Shown in pieces: positions 45,718-55,207 of a stretch of 64,000 bases of DNA (position 1 is its first letter; each line of letters begins with the position of its first letter). Origin of the DNA: Timonella corticicola (GTDB taxonomy: Bacteria > Actinomycetota > Actinomycetes > Actinomycetales > Cellulomonadaceae); contig NZ_JBHUOP010000004.1 in assembly GCF_042683685.1 (NCBI RefSeq), positions 1 to 64,000 on the forward strand, read 5' to 3'. A model generated the notes under the pieces. That model did not search any database, was not told the DNA's origin, and saw nothing but the letters and a program-made list of their open reading frames with translations. Position numbers and translations under genes: made by a program.

Positions 45718-48700
45718 ATGCCAAAAAAACTCGCAAAACCCGGTGCAATATTCATAACTTTGGCACTGCTCGTTACGATGCTGCTGGTTACCAGCGCGCC
45801 AACTCTACCAGCCTTTGCTCAAGGGGCAGACGCTGGCGGTCTAATATGGGGATTCAAGCAATCGTTTCGCAACTATGTTACTGGGAACGGAGAAGCGTCA
45901 GATCAGATAACCGCAACCAATGGCGCAGCAATCAACCCCGACGGAACCTTCATGTTTCCAGTCAGAACGTCGAAATATGACGAAGCAAGTCTTTCAACGC
46001 GGATCGAGTTTGCTGGAACAATCAATTTCCGACAACATGAGAAGAAAGGCGACAACCCATACTTTGAATTAGATATATCGATATCTGACCCTATCGTCAA
46101 TATCAACGCGGATGTGCAAGTGCTTTATGGGAAGGTATCTAGCCGGCAACTAGGTACTGGCGTCATGATTGACTACGGACTCGTAGAGATCGCAAACCTT
46201 GACGTTGCACATGCCACTCATCAGCAGGACGCTGAGAAATATTCATGGAACGGTATTCGCTCGTACCTTTCCCGTGATGCTGTTCAGGCATTTGCGAATT
46301 TCTATGGCGCAGGGGTTCTACTCGACGACATTGATTTCACCTACGTAGGTTCAGGTGGTTTTCCTGTGACCGGTGAGGCTTGGACTGATCCCGGTACTGT
46401 GTCGTACACCGAATCTGAGAAGTCGGAGCCGCACGGAACCTTTGCATATGGGCGCTCATTTCTTTCCGCTGATGAGAAAGTACTCCACGTCATTCGCTGG
46501 ACCAACGATCCCGTCGTCGTTACGGCCTATGACGCTGAAGATATGAGTCAAATTGCACAAATCGAGCTACGTTCGGTTGCAAAAAACTTTGCTTTTGACG
46601 CAGAATCCAATCAAATCTTCTTTATTAAGGAAGGAACCACAAGCAAGCCAATTGCTAATGGGCCTCTTACTGAAAATGAACTGAGTAATAGGCTGGACTC
46701 ACTCACACTTGACCGTTCAGGAAATCAGTATGTTGAGGGAAACATCGCGAACTTCCCTGCTAATGCGGAACGGACTTCATCTGCCTCTGCCTACCGTTCA
46801 TATGCGATGTCGAGACTCCGGGACTTCGTATGGAATCCCTTCGTTCAAGAACTAACAGTAATTATCGACTTGGGCACTGCTCAGGGTACTTCGACCACTC
46901 CCAAGTACACCGAGCATTTGGTGATACTTCGACCCGATGCTTCATCTTGGAGTCGAGACGATAAGGCTCTACCGGAGCCTTCATACGCGAGATTCTATGG
47001 TGCGACAGGTGCCTCTAAGAGTAAATTGGTTCCTCTGAAGGAAGGTGGAGCAGTTCTGCTGGGCGGCCTTCGGTCAGCTTCCGGAGTAATCGACACACCC
47101 TTGGTTCATATAGGTAATGATGGCTCTGCTGACGAGGTTCCTATAGGTCAAACCAAGTATGACGGACTCATACCAACCGGAAGTGGCTCAGAACTTATTG
47201 CATTCAGATTCGGGCAGCCGCATCATCTAGATCGAGTGATTCTGGGTGGCCAGGGATTCGAAGTTCATGAAAGTTTCTTGGTCACTGAAGATCAGATGTA
47301 TAGCATTTTTGAAGGCGCGTCCAGTGACGTGTTCTATCAAACTGCTGCCGATTTTCTTGCAGTGTACCGGAACGATGAACTTGAGTGGCGCGAGTCGATA
47401 CGCGGGCTAAAGGCAGATCAGAGCCAATCCGTGCCATTTTCTTCAGCTTCAGACGGAACGATCTACATAGACTTCTCTGACAATAGTGTCAGAAAGTTTG
47501 TACGTGTGACGTCCCCTGATATCCTAAGCGGCCCTAGTTCTAAGACAGTGACCTACACAGAAGGAGAACCTGTCGTTGTTGAGTTCTCCGCTTCACGTAC
47601 TGGATATCCGAGTCCTGATGCTCAGTGGCAGATCAAGGAACCAGGCCTTTCTTCATACAGAGATATTTCTGGTGAAACCTCAGATGTTCTTAAAATTGAA
47701 GCTGCTCCAGAGTTAAATGGTAGCTCCTATCGCGTGGTTTACACGAACCAAGCAGGATCCATTGCATCTGAGCCTGCGGTACTCACTGTAAACACAGTGC
47801 CATCTGTGCTCGTGGCGCCGTCGGATACAGTTGCTTCGGCAGGTTCGTCGGTTCTATTCAAAGTAATGGCATCTGGGGAACCACACCCAGAAATTGCTTG
47901 GGAGGTTAATCAGGGCTCGGGCTGGCGCCTAGTTTCAGGGAATGCGTATTCGACAGCTGGTGGATACCTGACTGTCCGCGAGATTGGTGAGGCACAAAGT
48001 GGCTGGAAGTTCCGCGCGAAGATCACCAACGCTGCCGGAACTGTGTATTCAGATGCTGCCACACTTACCGTGAACGCTGCCCCAGAAGTTGAACGGACGT
48101 TCACCGGTGTTGTGCTTGACTGGACGGGAAGCCAGGAATGGCAGGCGAAACCGCCAAACGGTAGCGCGGCAAACTACTTCTCGGCAGGAGCCTCCGACGG
48201 CACGAAGGAGACCTACTCCGCCAAGAAGAACGGTGCCAGCATCCTGCTTCGCTCCACCAGTGGTAAGGACACGCAAGCCACCTACGCGACCCGTGCGCAG
48301 CACATCACGGATGACAACACCGAAGCCCAAGTTATTCAGTTGACCGATGGAACGGCCGTCGTCCAACCTGACGGGTCAGCCGAGGTCACCTGGCCTGCAA
48401 CGGTCTCCGTTAACTTCTACGACGGACTTGTTCCGTTCACCATGGGCGACTTCACACTCACGGTGGACAAGGCTGGAACTGGAAAACTCGTCGCAAATCT
48501 CTCCGGATACTCCGGGGACATGAGTGACCCAGACAAGCCAAAGGAAGCGGTTAAACCAGTCAAGAACCTCACGGTGGCGACCTTCAAGAACGTCGTGGTC
48601 AACACTGAGAAGGGCTTCACTGTCGCGCCGGAATTTGCTGGCGTCACGGTGGAACTTCCCGCCGGACAAACCACGCAGATCCGCACCGGGAACTGGGGCG

Positions 48701-51156
48701 CGTGGCCACAACAGTTCGTTGACTTCCACGTCTCGACCGGGCTGGCAGCCTACTTCTACACAACCGGTGGCACGTTCGACAAGAACAAGGCACCCACAGG
48801 ATTCGCGGTCGGATTCGAAAACGCGATCCCACAGGTGCCAACCAACCCTGTAGAACCCACACAACCCGAAGAGCCATCAAAGCCAACGGTGCCAACCGAC
48901 CCGAACCTGCCAGGGACACCCAAGCCCGGACAGACGGTGCAAGGCTCACTCGTATGGGGTGTCAAGGAGTCGTTCCGCAAGTACATCAACGGTCCAATCG
49001 CCAACGGCAAGGTGAGCGTATCGGACGGAGCGATCATCTCCAACGATGTGTACTGGTTCGGCCAAGACACAACCACATGGAAGAGCGGGTCAACCAGTTC
49101 GACCACCAATTACAAGGGTGCGGTGAAGTTCTACGGCCACAAGGGCGAACTCGATCTGACGTTCTCCAAGCCGGTAGTTCGCATCGACTCCGCAACCAAG
49201 GGAACCCTACTTATCACAGCCAACGGTAAGAGCGCGGAACTGGCAACCCTGGACCTGCGTAACGCGACGGTGAAGGCCGTTCAGGGTGGAATCTCCTACA
49301 GCAACGTTCCAGTGACCCTCACGGCAAGTGGAGCCAAGCTGTTCGCCTACGGTGATGCAACCTTCTACGAGGCCGGGACTGAAATGGATCCGCTTACCTT
49401 CGTCATCGGTGAAAAGGCGACCGATGCCCCGACAAAGGTCAACCCACCCAAGAAGAACCCCGTAAAGAACAGCGGAAAGAACGACAAGAACACGTCCAAG
49501 ACCTCCGATGACGCTCCAATCACCACGAAGGACGGCGTAACCCAGGGGTCGCTGGTGTGGGGAGTGAAGAACTCGTTCCGCAGTTACATCACCGGCCCAA
49601 TCGCCAAGGGATCGATCACTGTTCAAAATGGAGCTGCAAGCCAAGGCGGTGCATTCTGGTTCGGCCAGAACGAGACCAACTGGAAGAAGGACTCCACCAC
49701 GAGCACAACCAAGTACTCGGGTGCGGTCAAGTTCTACGGGCACAAGGGCGTCTTGAACCTGACGCTCGGCAATCCAGCCGTGCGTGTGGACTCCGCCTCC
49801 AAAGGCACGCTGCTGGTCAACGTCAACGGTGGGGGACAGGTTGAATTCGCTACCCTCAACCTGGCGGCAGCGAACAAGAAGAACGTCACCGGTGGAGTCT
49901 CATACAGCGGTGTCCCCGTGACCTTGACCGCCGCTGGCTCCACCGCCTTTGCGTACGGGTCCTCGAACTTCTACCCTGCAGGAACCAACATGGACTCCCT
50001 GTCCTTTGTGATCGGTGGAACCGCAACAGCAGCGCCGAGTGGAACGAACCAGGTGGTGGCCGGACACGATGAAGATGAAAAGTGGACACCACCCGCCACG
50101 CCACCGGCTACAACTGGAATCCTGATCGACCCAGAACTCCTGGAAGGCCTTACGGCAGGATCGGAGATCACCGCGACCGCTGAGGGCTTCGAACCCAACG
50201 AGGAAGACATCAAGGTTGTGGTTTACTCCGAGCCTGTTGTCCTCGAACAGAAACTCAAGGCCGATGCGCAGGGACAGGCCACGTGGACGGGACTGCTGCC
50301 CGCAGACCTCGAACCAGGCACTCATACGCTCACCTTCCAAGGAAGTGTTGATCGAGGCATCGTGTTCGAGATCGTTGAAGCTGCCGAACCAGACGGATGC
50401 TACGTGAGCGCGGCAGAACTCGAATGGGGCTTCAAGGGAACGTTCCGCAACTACATCAGTGGCGGAATAGCCAAGGGAGAGTGGGCTCTCACGGACGGTG
50501 TCACCTTCAGCGATCCGCACTTTGCGTGGAAGGACGGAACCGGAGCCTTCGACACTGAAGAATCCGCCGGTGAGATCACGCTTCCTGGCACCATCCAGTT
50601 CACTGGACATGACGGGCTGCTGAACACTTCGATTGCGAATCCAACGATCAAAATCACTGACTCATCGACGGCATACCTGCTACTTGACGTGTCAGGTGTC
50701 TCGATGGAGGATGCACTCAGCGGAAACGAAGACAATGTCCAAACACATACGCAGATTCCGTTTGTGGAACTGGACCTCTCCGCGGCACCGCTCGAACTTG
50801 CGGAGGACGGGATAACCTACACGGCGACCGAGGTGCCTGCAACGATCACCTCCCAAGGATACGAAGCATTCCCCAACTATGAAACGGGAACGGAATTCGA
50901 TCCAGTAAGTTTCACTTTCACCGTGGCTGAGGAATGTGCGACGGATGAGGAGCCAGAACCGGTCGTTGAGGAAACACCGCAGGAAGTCACCCCAATCAGT
51001 GGGCCAGCCGTGCCAGAAGAAGATGGCATCAACTGGATTCTGTGGGGTGGAAGCGGAGTTGGAGCAGCGGCAGTGCTCACAGCACTCGTATGGTTCGTGC
51101 GCAAACGTAGCCTCGACAACAACAAGGAGGCCAGCACGCTCACTGACGGTGAGTAA
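45718..51156 (+). CDS. Membrane-anchored multi-HtaA-domain protein
   Basis: An 1812-residue surface protein, probably for haem binding. Signal peptide 1-35. HtaA domain 1 at about 41-218 (LIWGFKQSFRNYV). A region of about 450 residues without known motif, then two Ig-like domains (about 600-790). A second all-beta domain at 791-1041 (LDWTGSQEWQ, FYTTGGTF). HtaA 2 at 1075-1232 and HtaA 3 at 1276-1436, which are close copies (QGSLVWGVKxSFRxYI, KFYGHKG). HtaA 4 at about 1567-1740 (LEWGFKGTFRNYI). A membrane helix at about 1772-1790 before RKRS. Corynebacterial HtaA domains bind haem. The 5' half is clearly lower in GC than the rest. ATG 45718 has only a weak AAAGAAAA. Confidence 0.88.
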   Translation: MPKKLAKPGAIFITLALLVTMLLVTSAPTLPAFAQGADAGGLIWGFKQSFRNYVTGNGEASDQITATNGAAINPDGTFMFPVRTSKYDEASLSTRIEFAGTINFRQHEKKGDNPYFELDISISDPIVNINADVQVLYGKVSSRQLGTGVMIDYGLVEIANLDVAHATHQQDAEKYSWNGIRSYLSRDAVQAFANFYGAGVLLDDIDFTYVGSGGFPVTGEAWTDPGTVSYTESEKSEPHGTFAYGRSFLSADEKVLHVIRWTNDPVVVTAYDAEDMSQIAQIELRSVAKNFAFDAESNQIFFIKEGTTSKPIANGPLTENELSNRLDSLTLDRSGNQYVEGNIANFPANAERTSSASAYRSYAMSRLRDFVWNPFVQELTVIIDLGTAQGTSTTPKYTEHLVILRPDASSWSRDDKALPEPSYARFYGATGASKSKLVPLKEGGAVLLGGLRSASGVIDTPLVHIGNDGSADEVPIGQTKYDGLIPTGSGSELIAFRFGQPHHLDRVILGGQGFEVHESFLVTEDQMYSIFEGASSDVFYQTAADFLAVYRNDELEWRESIRGLKADQSQSVPFSSASDGTIYIDFSDNSVRKFVRVTSPDILSGPSSKTVTYTEGEPVVVEFSASRTGYPSPDAQWQIKEPGLSSYRDISGETSDVLKIEAAPELNGSSYRVVYTNQAGSIASEPAVLTVNTVPSVLVAPSDTVASAGSSVLFKVMASGEPHPEIAWEVNQGSGWRLVSGNAYSTAGGYLTVREIGEAQSGWKFRAKITNAAGTVYSDAATLTVNAAPEVERTFTGVVLDWTGSQEWQAKPPNGSAANYFSAGASDGTKETYSAKKNGASILLRSTSGKDTQATYATRAQHITDDNTEAQVIQLTDGTAVVQPDGSAEVTWPATVSVNFYDGLVPFTMGDFTLTVDKAGTGKLVANLSGYSGDMSDPDKPKEAVKPVKNLTVATFKNVVVNTEKGFTVAPEFAGVTVELPAGQTTQIRTGNWGAWPQQFVDFHVSTGLAAYFYTTGGTFDKNKAPTGFAVGFENAIPQVPTNPVEPTQPEEPSKPTVPTDPNLPGTPKPGQTVQGSLVWGVKESFRKYINGPIANGKVSVSDGAIISNDVYWFGQDTTTWKSGSTSSTTNYKGAVKFYGHKGELDLTFSKPVVRIDSATKGTLLITANGKSAELATLDLRNATVKAVQGGISYSNVPVTLTASGAKLFAYGDATFYEAGTEMDPLTFVIGEKATDAPTKVNPPKKNPVKNSGKNDKNTSKTSDDAPITTKDGVTQGSLVWGVKNSFRSYITGPIAKGSITVQNGAASQGGAFWFGQNETNWKKDSTTSTTKYSGAVKFYGHKGVLNLTLGNPAVRVDSASKGTLLVNVNGGGQVEFATLNLAAANKKNVTGGVSYSGVPVTLTAAGSTAFAYGSSNFYPAGTNMDSLSFVIGGTATAAPSGTNQVVAGHDEDEKWTPPATPPATTGILIDPELLEGLTAGSEITATAEGFEPNEEDIKVVVYSEPVVLEQKLKADAQGQATWTGLLPADLEPGTHTLTFQGSVDRGIVFEIVEAAEPDGCYVSAAELEWGFKGTFRNYISGGIAKGEWALTDGVTFSDPHFAWKDGTGAFDTEESAGEITLPGTIQFTGHDGLLNTSIANPTIKITDSSTAYLLLDVSGVSMEDALSGNEDNVQTHTQIPFVELDLSAAPLELAEDGITYTATEVPATITSQGYEAFPNYETGTEFDPVSFTFTVAEECATDEEPEPVVEETPQEVTPISGPAVPEEDGINWILWGGSGVGAAAVLTALVWFVRKRSLDNNKEASTLTDGE

Positions 51157-51547
51157 GTTCTTCCTCTAACAGCGAGGCCATCCAGGATTCTCTGCATGGC
51201 CTCGCTGTGTCTGCGTCTAACGGTTTTGCTTGGCGACGAATCGGTTGCGTGGCGTCGAGCACGCTGTGTTGCGTGATCTGGCGCGCTTTACCGCCTAGGG
51301 GCGGCCACGCGCAGTACAATAGGGATGTTAACTGGTTGCCCGTTCGTCTCGATTAACTCTTAGGCCCAGATACGACAGCGCCTAGCTGATCGATCTCGAC
51401 CACGTATTTCCACGTTCGGCTACCACCACAGGCTGTCGACTTTCAGCCGTGTAGCCCGCAACACCGAAACGTTGCCGCCTAGCTGGAATCTCCGCGAACG
51501 TGAGCTACATGCGCCAAGGTCCAGCCACAATCCTTAACGAGGCATAA
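51157..51547. other. Intergenic region and leader of the DEAD-box helicase gene
   Basis: It holds the terminator at 51169-51208, then a variant of the repeated word (GCGACGAATCGG, 51233-51244), and a -10-like TACAAT at 51315-51320. The helicase transcript would then have a leader of about 220 bases, a feature often seen in cold-responsive helicase genes. No gene recognised. Confidence 0.45.
51169..51208 (+). terminator. Terminator after the HtaA gene
   Basis: ACAGCGAGGCCAT (51169-51181) and ATGGCCTCGCTGT (51196-51208) are exact complements, followed by GTCTG. Confidence 0.78.
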
Positions 51548-53194
51548 GTGACCACACCAGCCCCAAGTGTTCAAGACACCGATGTGACTTTTGCGGACTT
51601 CAACGTCCGCCCAGAAATCGTTGCCGCGCTTGCAGAAGCAGGCATCGTCAAGCCATTCCCAATCCAGGCGATGACTCTGCCCGTAGCCCTGCAGGGACAC
51701 GACATCATCGGCCAGGCAAAGACCGGAACCGGCAAGACCCTCGGATTCGGTGTGCCCCTCCTTACCCGTGTCATCGGCCCGGGTGAAGATGGCTACGACC
51801 AACTTCCAGCCCCAGGCAAACCACAGGCACTCGTCATCGTGCCAACGCGTGAACTTGCCGTGCAGGTTGCCAAGGACTTCGAGGTAGCCAGCGCGAAGCG
51901 TTCCGTGCGTATCGTGCAACTCTACGGTGGACGTGCGTACGAACCACAGATCGAAGCACTGAACACTGGTGCTGAAGTTGTTGTGGGAACCCCCGGACGC
52001 ATCGTTGACATGCTCAAGCAGCGCCACCTGACCCTGTCGCGTGCAGCAGTTGTCGTGCTTGACGAAGCCGACGAAATGCTCGACCTCGGCTTCCTGCCGG
52101 ACGTTGAGAAGATCCTCGCGCAGACCCCAGCCGTACGCCACACGATGCTGTTCTCCGCAACCATGCCTGGCGCTGTCGTGTCGATGGCACGTCGCTACAT
52201 GAACCAGCCCACTCACATCCGGGCCAACGACCCAGAAGACGCGGGCGCTACCCACAAGAACATCAAGCAGGTCATCTACCGGGCGCACGCGCTCGACAAG
52301 ACCGAGATGCTCTCGCGTATCCTCCAGGCTCGCGGGCGCGGACTGACCATCGTGTTCACGCGGACCAAGCGTACTGCGGCCAAGGTCAGCGAGGAACTCG
52401 TTGAGCGTGGCTTCGCTGCCGGGGCATTGCACGGAGATCTCGGCCAGGGCGCTCGTGAGCAGGCGTTGCGTGCCTTCCGCAACGGCAAGGTTGACATCCT
52501 CGTGGCCACCGATGTGGCTGCACGTGGAATCGACGTTGAAAACGTCACCCACGTCATCAACTACCAGACCCCCGAAGACGAGAAGACCTACCTCCACCGC
52601 ACGGGCCGTACCGGTCGTGCAGGGCAGTTGGGAACCGCGATCACATTCGTGGACTGGGATGACGTGCCACACTGGGCGCTCATCAACAAGGCCCTCGAAC
52701 TGGGTATTCCAGAACCCATCGAAACCTATTCGAGTTCCCCACACCTGTACACCGACCTAGACATCCCAGAGGGAACCAAGGGGCGTCTCCCCAAGGAAGC
52801 CCGCACCCGTGCCGGACTGGATGCCGAGGAACTCGAAGACCTCGGTGAAACCGGGAAGCGTACTTCGCGTTCCTCTGATCGCGGTGGACGCTCGGGTCGT
52901 GACGGTTCCCGCGACACGCGTGGCCGCTCGCAGCGTGGCGGCTCTGGCGATCGTGACCGCAAGTCAGCCGCATCCGAGGATAAAGCTCCAACAGGCGAGA
53001 AGAGCGAGCGCCCAAAGCGCCAACGCAACCGCACCCGTCGTGTCAACGGCGAGGTCAGCGCAACTGCCACCGCAACGGAGGCGAGCGGTGAAAAGGCGGA
53101 AGGGTCGTCGGCAAGCAGCACCGAAAAGCGCCGCAGTCGCACGCGTACCCGTCGGCCAGCTCAGTCAACCGGTGAAACGCAGGCAAGCGAATAG
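51548..53194 (+). CDS. DEAD-box ATP-dependent RNA helicase
   Basis: A 548-residue RNA helicase. Q motif (FADFNVRPEIVAALAEAGIVKPFPIQ), Walker A AKTGTGKT, motif II VLDEADEM, SAT, and motif VI HRTGRTGRAG are all present. The C-terminal 130 residues are Arg/Ser/Gly-rich (SSDRGGRSGRDGSRDTRGRS), which probably binds RNA non-specifically. The GTG start at 51548 has GAGG at 51539-51542. Likely roles are ribosome assembly or mRNA decay; the paralogue (CsdA, RhlE or other) cannot be fixed. A ferritin-like gene follows. Confidence 0.93.
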   Translation: MTTPAPSVQDTDVTFADFNVRPEIVAALAEAGIVKPFPIQAMTLPVALQGHDIIGQAKTGTGKTLGFGVPLLTRVIGPGEDGYDQLPAPGKPQALVIVPTRELAVQVAKDFEVASAKRSVRIVQLYGGRAYEPQIEALNTGAEVVVGTPGRIVDMLKQRHLTLSRAAVVVLDEADEMLDLGFLPDVEKILAQTPAVRHTMLFSATMPGAVVSMARRYMNQPTHIRANDPEDAGATHKNIKQVIYRAHALDKTEMLSRILQARGRGLTIVFTRTKRTAAKVSEELVERGFAAGALHGDLGQGAREQALRAFRNGKVDILVATDVAARGIDVENVTHVINYQTPEDEKTYLHRTGRTGRAGQLGTAITFVDWDDVPHWALINKALELGIPEPIETYSSSPHLYTDLDIPEGTKGRLPKEARTRAGLDAEELEDLGETGKRTSRSSDRGGRSGRDGSRDTRGRSQRGGSGDRDRKSAASEDKAPTGEKSERPKRQRNRTRRVNGEVSATATATEASGEKAEGSSASSTEKRRSRTRTRRPAQSTGETQASE

Positions 53195-53247
53195 CAGAGG
53201 GTAGAAGTGATGTAGGTTCCAGCCCTGCCACCCACTAAGATGGATGG

Positions 53248-54012
53248 GTGACCCAGGAACCAAACGCCACCCCAGCACATGACAGCCAAGACCTCCACGG
53301 CGGCAGCACCGCTGCCGTGGAGGTCTTGGCTCATATCCAAGAAGCCGACACCGTTGTCGGCTTGCTCGCCTACGCTGAACTCGCCGCACAGATGCGGCTG
53401 GCAATTGATGCGTCGCGTGCACCGAACGCTCGTTTTCGGATGGCACAAGCCGACCTCTCGGCGGCCGCCCACCGGCGTATGCGCGTACTGATTAGCCTGC
53501 TCAACGAACGCGGAACCGATGGTGAAGCCCAAGTGCGGGCTTTCAACAACGCCTTCGATGACTATGAACAACGCACAAAGGCCGAAACCTGGCACGAGCG
53601 TGTGCTCAAGGGGTATGTTGGCCATTCCGTGGCTGTGGACTTCTGTCGCATCCTGATCCAGGCGCTACCGGCAGACATCCGGGAACGAGTCGACGAGTCC
53701 CTTTCGAGTTCCGATGAGACCGTGGTCGCTTCCGATATTTTGACGCACAGCGCACAGGAAGACTCGGTCCTAGCCTCGCGACTCGCGCTGTGGGGTCGCC
53801 GACTCGTGGGGGAGGCACTCAACCAGATCCAAGGTCTTGTGCTTCAGTATCCAGCCTTGGCATCCGTGTTGGCACAGGTAGCGGCTGAACAAGGCGTTGA
53901 GGTTGAAGGAGAGGGCGCCGAGGCAACCGGGAAGCTGGTAACCAGTTGGCTATTCGCTCAACTCACCGCCGACCATGCACGCCGTATGGATCGCATTGGG
54001 CTGGCGTCCTAG
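53248..54012 (+). CDS. Ferritin-like-fold protein
   Basis: A 254-residue, mostly helical protein with a repeated Glu/His pattern (GLLAYAELAAQMRL, AAAHRRMRVLISLLNE), of the ferritin-like actinobacterial family found next to DUF3107 and AdnAB genes. Whether it binds metal is unclear because the canonical ExxH pairs are not obvious. The GTG at 53248 lacks a strong ribosome site. An 18-bp perfect hairpin spans codons 13-28, so the real start may be a later GTG (53317 is in frame) or the hairpin overlaps the gene. Function unknown. Confidence 0.75.
   Translation: MTQEPNATPAHDSQDLHGGSTAAVEVLAHIQEADTVVGLLAYAELAAQMRLAIDASRAPNARFRMAQADLSAAAHRRMRVLISLLNERGTDGEAQVRAFNNAFDDYEQRTKAETWHERVLKGYVGHSVAVDFCRILIQALPADIRERVDESLSSSDETVVASDILTHSAQEDSVLASRLALWGRRLVGEALNQIQGLVLQYPALASVLAQVAAEQGVEVEGEGAEATGKLVTSWLFAQLTADHARRMDRIGLAS
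53284..53331 (+). terminator. 18-bp hairpin inside the 5' end of the ferritin-like gene
   Basis: Arms 53284-53301 and 53314-53331 are exact reverse complements around a 12-base loop. It resembles the operon-end hairpins of this genome and lies 90 bp after the helicase stop, so it may be the helicase terminator. As an element within coding sequence it could also attenuate translation. Confidence 0.55.
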
Positions 54013-54021
54013 ATTGGGCTG

Positions 54022-54075
54022 GTACACGAAGGGCGCGGCACCAAGATTCCTCTTGGAGCCGCGCCCTTCGTGTAC
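54022..54075. terminator. Long palindromic terminator between ferritin-like and DUF3107 genes
   Basis: Outer arms GTACACGAAGGGCGCGGC and its exact complement (54058-54075), with an inner CCAAG/CTTGG stem and a single A-A mismatch. It lies between convergent genes. Confidence 0.88.
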
Positions 54076-54078
54076 GTG

Positions 54079-54303
54079 TCAGAGCTGTGCGAAGCCGACT
54101 GAGCGCTTGTCGTTCTGACCGATCTCCACGAAAGCGATTGCAGCCGCTGGAACGAACGTCTTGTGGCCCTTGGTCGAGGCGATCACGAGCGGTTCACCGG
54201 AGGTGACTGCCTTGGTGATCGCTGCGCTGAGAGCCTCTTCGGTCTCGTCGGTTTCGATGCGGACTTCGCGTGCAACGTTCTGAATGCCGATGGTGACCAG
54301 CAT
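54079..54303 (-). CDS. DUF3107 protein
   Basis: A 74-residue protein with the whole DUF3107 pattern: VTIGIQNVAREVRIETDETE at the start and STKGHKTFVPAAAIAFVEIG at the end. ATG 54303 is well supported by AAAGGAG in front. It is a small conserved actinobacterial protein of unknown function, usually found in this very neighbourhood (ferritin-like, TetR, AdnAB). Some members bind ATP-dependent partners, but nothing here shows it. Confidence 0.93.
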   Translation of the reverse strand: MLVTIGIQNVAREVRIETDETEEALSAAITKAVTSGEPLVIASTKGHKTFVPAAAIAFVEIGQNDKRSVGFAQL

Positions 54304-54418
54304 GATGACTCCTTTGGAATGCCCGGAACAGAGGCCGGATCGTGGCTTTAGTTTGATACTAGTGGCCACTCGCGTGCGACGTGCCGGGTTTGCCTAACGG
54401 CGAAACTACACAGCGGCA

Positions 54419-55207
54419 CTAAGCGGTGGACGTGCTGGCCTGGATGCCGTGCCAGGCGAAGCGTGCAACCTGTTCGGTTCCCAAATCGAGTGAGAAGGTG
54501 GCGGTCTGCTCTGGAAGGTTGTGCAGGAGTTCAACGGCGAGGTGGCGGCCGAGAGCGGTCACGGTATCGGCGAGTGGTTCAAGCTGAGTGCGCGACGCTC
54601 CCACCGCACGTGTAAGAGCATCGCACAATAACCCGCTGATATGCGCGCTTGGCGCATTGAGTTGAGCGCGCAGGGTGGGGTCGCGAGTCACGTCTGACTC
54701 AAAAAGCAGAGACGCCGCCAGCCCGGCTTCTTCAACGAACAGAATGTATGAGTCGAGCACGGCTTTCACCGCGAGGTAACCGTCATGCTGGGCGCTAACG
54801 GCGAGTTCAGGAGGGACTGCCGAGGCAGGTGCCCCGGCGCCTGCACGTGGAATCAAATCCCCGAGCACGGTGCTGGCGCCGGAAGTCGCCGACTCGTCGG
54901 AAATCTCGAGGGCTTGGATGAGTTCTGTGCGTGCCGTTTCAACGAGTACGGACGACAGATCATTGAGGATCGCCAGATACAACTCGAATTTGGATGGGAA
55001 GTGCTTGTAGAGCACGGGCTTTGTGACGTGCGCGGCGACTGCGATGTCGTCCATCGAGATGTGGTGGTATCCGTGTCCCGCAAACAGGTCGCGGGCGATG
55101 TCCAGAAGTTGGGCGCGCCGCTCAAGAGCACTGAGACGTTTGCGTTCCGTTCCCAGTGCGGGGGCCTGACCGAGGGGCGAGTGTGGGGCGGTCTGGAGGG
55201 AAACCAC
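54419..55207 (-). CDS. TetR-family transcriptional regulator
   Basis: A 262-residue regulator. The helix-turn-helix lies at about 48-68 (ISMDDIAVAAHVTKPVLYKHF), followed by a long ligand domain. The GTG at 55207 has no strong ribosome site. It diverges from adnA across 117 bp, so it might regulate the helicase-nuclease genes or itself; I see no convincing operator palindrome there. The linker region (EISDESATSG) holds an exact copy of the repeated 14-bp word. Confidence 0.88.
   Translation of the reverse strand: MVSLQTAPHSPLGQAPALGTERKRLSALERRAQLLDIARDLFAGHGYHHISMDDIAVAAHVTKPVLYKHFPSKFELYLAILNDLSSVLVETARTELIQALEISDESATSGASTVLGDLIPRAGAGAPASAVPPELAVSAQHDGYLAVKAVLDSYILFVEEAGLAASLLFESDVTRDPTLRAQLNAPSAHISGLLCDALTRAVGASRTQLEPLADTVTALGRHLAVELLHNLPEQTATFSLDLGTEQVARFAWHGIQASTSTA
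54891..54904 (+). repeat. Exact copy of 14-bp word GACTCGTCGGMAAT
   Basis: Reads GACTCGTCGGAAAT on the + strand, preceded by CC so the palindrome CCGACTCGTCGG is complete, inside the TetR gene. Confidence 0.6.

Noticed and set aside
44628..51244. Similar words at both ends of the HtaA locus as insertion-site direct repeats
   Set aside because: TTGCTTGRCGACGARTCGG occurs on both sides, but related copies exist all over the window, so it is better seen as a dispersed word than as target-site or attachment repeats. No integrase or transposase is present.
51479..52744. 421-codon minus-strand frame opposite the DEAD-box gene
   Set aside because: Shadow of the helicase gene; low-complexity Val/Asp/His-rich translation.
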